Position numbers and translations under genes: made by a program. This document shows, piece by piece, positions 6,381 to 7,243 of a DNA stretch of 7,243 nucleotides (position 1 is its first letter; each line of letters begins with the position of its first letter). Below the pieces are notes generated by a model. The model searched no databases. It was given only the letters and a program-made list of their open reading frames with translations, and had not been told where the DNA came from. Origin of the DNA: Acidobacteriota bacterium. GTDB taxonomy: Bacteria > Acidobacteriota > Terriglobia > UBA7540. The DNA lies in assembly GCA_021828245.1 (NCBI GenBank), contig JAKASC010000120.1:1-7243 (forward strand), in the 5' to 3' direction.

Positions 6381-6539
6381 ATGAAGAGCTTGATCAAGAT
6401 TCTGAAGCGGGTTCTAACTGTGGCGCTGATTGGCGGATTGGTGCTCGCGGCTGCAAGCTGCGGGACAACCCGCCTCGAGGAATCGGGCCAGATGACGAAC
6501 CAGAAGTCGTCACGCCACGTCAAGGGCTATCATCCGTAG
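6381..6539 (+). CDS. Small lipoprotein of unknown function
   Basis: A 52-residue open frame from ATG to TAG. The N-terminus is a classic lipoprotein signal: basic MKSLIKILKR, hydrophobic VLTVALIGGLVLAAAS, then the lipid-accepting cysteine C27 in AASC. The mature part would be 26 polar residues (CGTTRLEESGQ onward, ending KGYHP), with a glycine after the cysteine, which in Lol-system bacteria would send it to the outer membrane. GGAG lies eight bases before the ATG. No known family was recognised; it resembles small entericidin-like envelope lipoproteins only in size and layout. It sits between the metal permease (173-base gap) and an isomerase gene on the same strand, and the gap suggests its own promoter, though I found no good -35/-10 pair. 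Standard gene finders may miss it because it is short. Confidence 0.72.
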   Translation: MKSLIKILKRVLTVALIGGLVLAAASCGTTRLEESGQMTNQKSSRHVKGYHP

Positions 6540-6586
6540 CGTGGTTGACCCGGCATCCCGCGCCCAACCTCAATTCTATTGATTCG

Positions 6587-6598
6587 GGGCTGCTGCCC
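6587..6598 (+). terminator. Small hairpin after the lipoprotein gene
   Basis: GGGC (6587-6590) and GCCC (6595-6598) pair around a TGCT loop, and one wobble pair plus one C-G pair extend the stem outward. It lies about 47 bases past the lipoprotein stop. No T-run follows (ATAGCGTTTCG), so termination here is doubtful. A second short inverted repeat, TCAAT/ATTGA, sits just before it at 6570-6582. Confidence 0.2.
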
Positions 6599-6720
6599 TG
6601 ATAGCGTTTCGGGTTGCGCCGTTCGAAGGCGGTCGAAGCTGGCGGCCATTTCGCGCCGCGCAAGGTTTCTGGAGGCCGGGCGGCACCGTGTGACATTGAA
6701 AGGTTCGCTCTCGGGTGTTG

Positions 6721-6739
6721 CGGCAAAGTCAATTTGCCG
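6721..6739. promoter_or_regulatory. 19-base inverted repeat just upstream of the isomerase gene
   Basis: CGGCAAA (6721-6727) and TTTGCCG (6733-6739) are perfectly complementary around GTCAA. The repeat ends eight bases before the Shine-Dalgarno site of the isomerase gene. As DNA it looks like a dimeric-repressor operator; as RNA it would form a seven-base-pair hairpin next to the ribosome binding site. It is not followed by a T-run, so it is not a terminator. Confidence 0.5.
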
Positions 6740-6746
6740 TGCAGCC

Positions 6747-6754
6747 AGGAGGGG
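6747..6754 (+). promoter_or_regulatory. Strong Shine-Dalgarno site supporting a TTG start
   Basis: AGGAGGGG followed by five bases and then TTG at 6760. The near-perfect site and spacing support the non-ATG start of the isomerase gene. The frame is open further upstream, including a GTG at 6739, but no ribosome binding site serves it. Confidence 0.7.
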
Positions 6755-6759
6755 CGGCG

Positions 6760-7243
6760 TTGAAAAAATCCATCGGTGACAACGAAATTCCAAAGGGCTG
6801 GAGCTTCGCGCAGGGTCTCGCGCTCATCAAGAAAGCCGGCTACGACGGCGTCGAGCTGTGGCTCGGTGACACGCCGTGGTTCACCATGGACACCACCGAC
6901 GCCCAGGCGATGAGCCTGCTTCGCCAGGTTCACGACGCCGGCCTTGTGGTCTCGAACGTCTCAACCGGCCTGCACTGGAAATATCCGCTCTCGGCGCGCG
7001 AGCCGGCGGTGCGCGACGAAGGCATCCGCATCGTCCAGCGCCAGCTTGAGACGGCTCACTTGTTCGGCGCCGACGCCATTCTGGTCGTCGCCGGCCTGGT
7101 CACCGAAGAGGTTCCGTACGACGAAGTTTATCGCCGCGTGGTCGAGGTGCTGCAGGGCCTGGCGCCCGACGCCGCGCGTCTCGGCGTCCGCATCGGCTGC
7201 GAGAACTGCTGCGCCGAGCAGAAGTTCCTTTTAAGCCCGCGCG
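6760..7243 (+). CDS. Sugar phosphate isomerase/epimerase (xylose-isomerase-like TIM barrel), cut by the right edge
   Basis: The first 161 residues of a protein in the AP-endonuclease-2/xylose-isomerase-like TIM-barrel superfamily, which includes L-xylulose 5-phosphate and ketose 3-epimerases and hydroxypyruvate isomerases. It starts MKKSIGDNEIPKGWSF with the barrel opening, then LIKKAGYDGVELWLGD (22-37), VVSNVSTGLHWKYPLS (63-78), the helix VQRQLETAHLFGADAILVVAG (about 92-112) and VRIGCEN (143-149). By family precedent E148 should be the first metal-binding/catalytic glutamate. The block before KFLLSP usually reads like ENVWNKFLLSP; here it is ENCCAEQKFLLSP with two more residues and a Cys pair. 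The other metal ligands lie beyond the edge. The TTG start is supported by AGGAGGGG five bases upstream. There is no signal peptide, so it is probably cytoplasmic. Substrate unknown; carbohydrate or inositol catabolism is the usual setting. Confidence 0.85.
   Translation, partial: MKKSIGDNEIPKGWSFAQGLALIKKAGYDGVELWLGDTPWFTMDTTDAQAMSLLRQVHDAGLVVSNVSTGLHWKYPLSAREPAVRDEGIRIVQRQLETAHLFGADAILVVAGLVTEEVPYDEVYRRVVEVLQGLAPDAARLGVRIGCENCCAEQKFLLSPR

Noticed and set aside
6543..6549. TTGACC as a -35 box for the isomerase gene.
   Set aside because: No -10-like sequence at 16-18 bases, and it lies more than 200 bases from the start codon.
6520..6933. Minus-strand open frame overlapping the start of the isomerase gene.
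   Set aside because: It covers the ribosome site and coding sequence of a recognisable enzyme, and its protein is not family-like.

Overview
This GC-rich window holds seven protein genes, with mixed strands and two non-coding gaps of about 400 bases. It reads as ordinary bacterial chromosome. I see no insertion sequence, phage gene, CRISPR array, rRNA or intact tRNA. The best taxonomic hint is the large exported TPR protein at the left edge: its repeat wording (from memory, not a search) resembles TPR proteins common in Acidobacteriota. A eukaryotic-type class I aldolase, a GYD-domain protein and a xylose-isomerase-like TIM-barrel enzyme fit Acidobacteriota or a related soil lineage. The assignment is inference.

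Layout. Positions 1-1903 (minus): exported TPR protein whose C-terminus lies beyond the left edge. 1904-2324: non-coding, with the upstream side of that gene and the 3' side of the next. 2325-4299 (minus): three genes in one direction, in transcription order a stand-alone receiver protein, class I fructose-bisphosphate aldolase and a GYD-domain protein. The gaps between them are about 100 bases, and a good sigma70-type promoter lies in front of the GYD gene, so it can probably also be transcribed alone. 4300-4699: a divergent control region with two notable inverted repeats. 4700-6207 (plus): ATP-binding protein and permease of a zinc/manganese/iron-type ABC importer; the substrate-binding protein is not in the window. 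6381-6539 (plus): a small lipoprotein of 52 residues. 6760-7243 (plus): the first 161 residues of a sugar phosphate isomerase/epimerase-family protein, cut by the right edge, with a TTG start, a strong Shine-Dalgarno sequence and a 19-base inverted repeat just upstream.

How they work together. The ABC pair is a clear functional unit and needs a binding protein encoded elsewhere. Aldolase (glycolysis/gluconeogenesis) and the receiver may share a transcript, but no known pathway links them. No complete new multi-gene system is visible. The points most worth a second look are the receiver-aldolase-GYD cluster, the ABC pair without a binding protein and with an altered signature motif, the small lipoprotein, and the inverted repeats next to gene starts.
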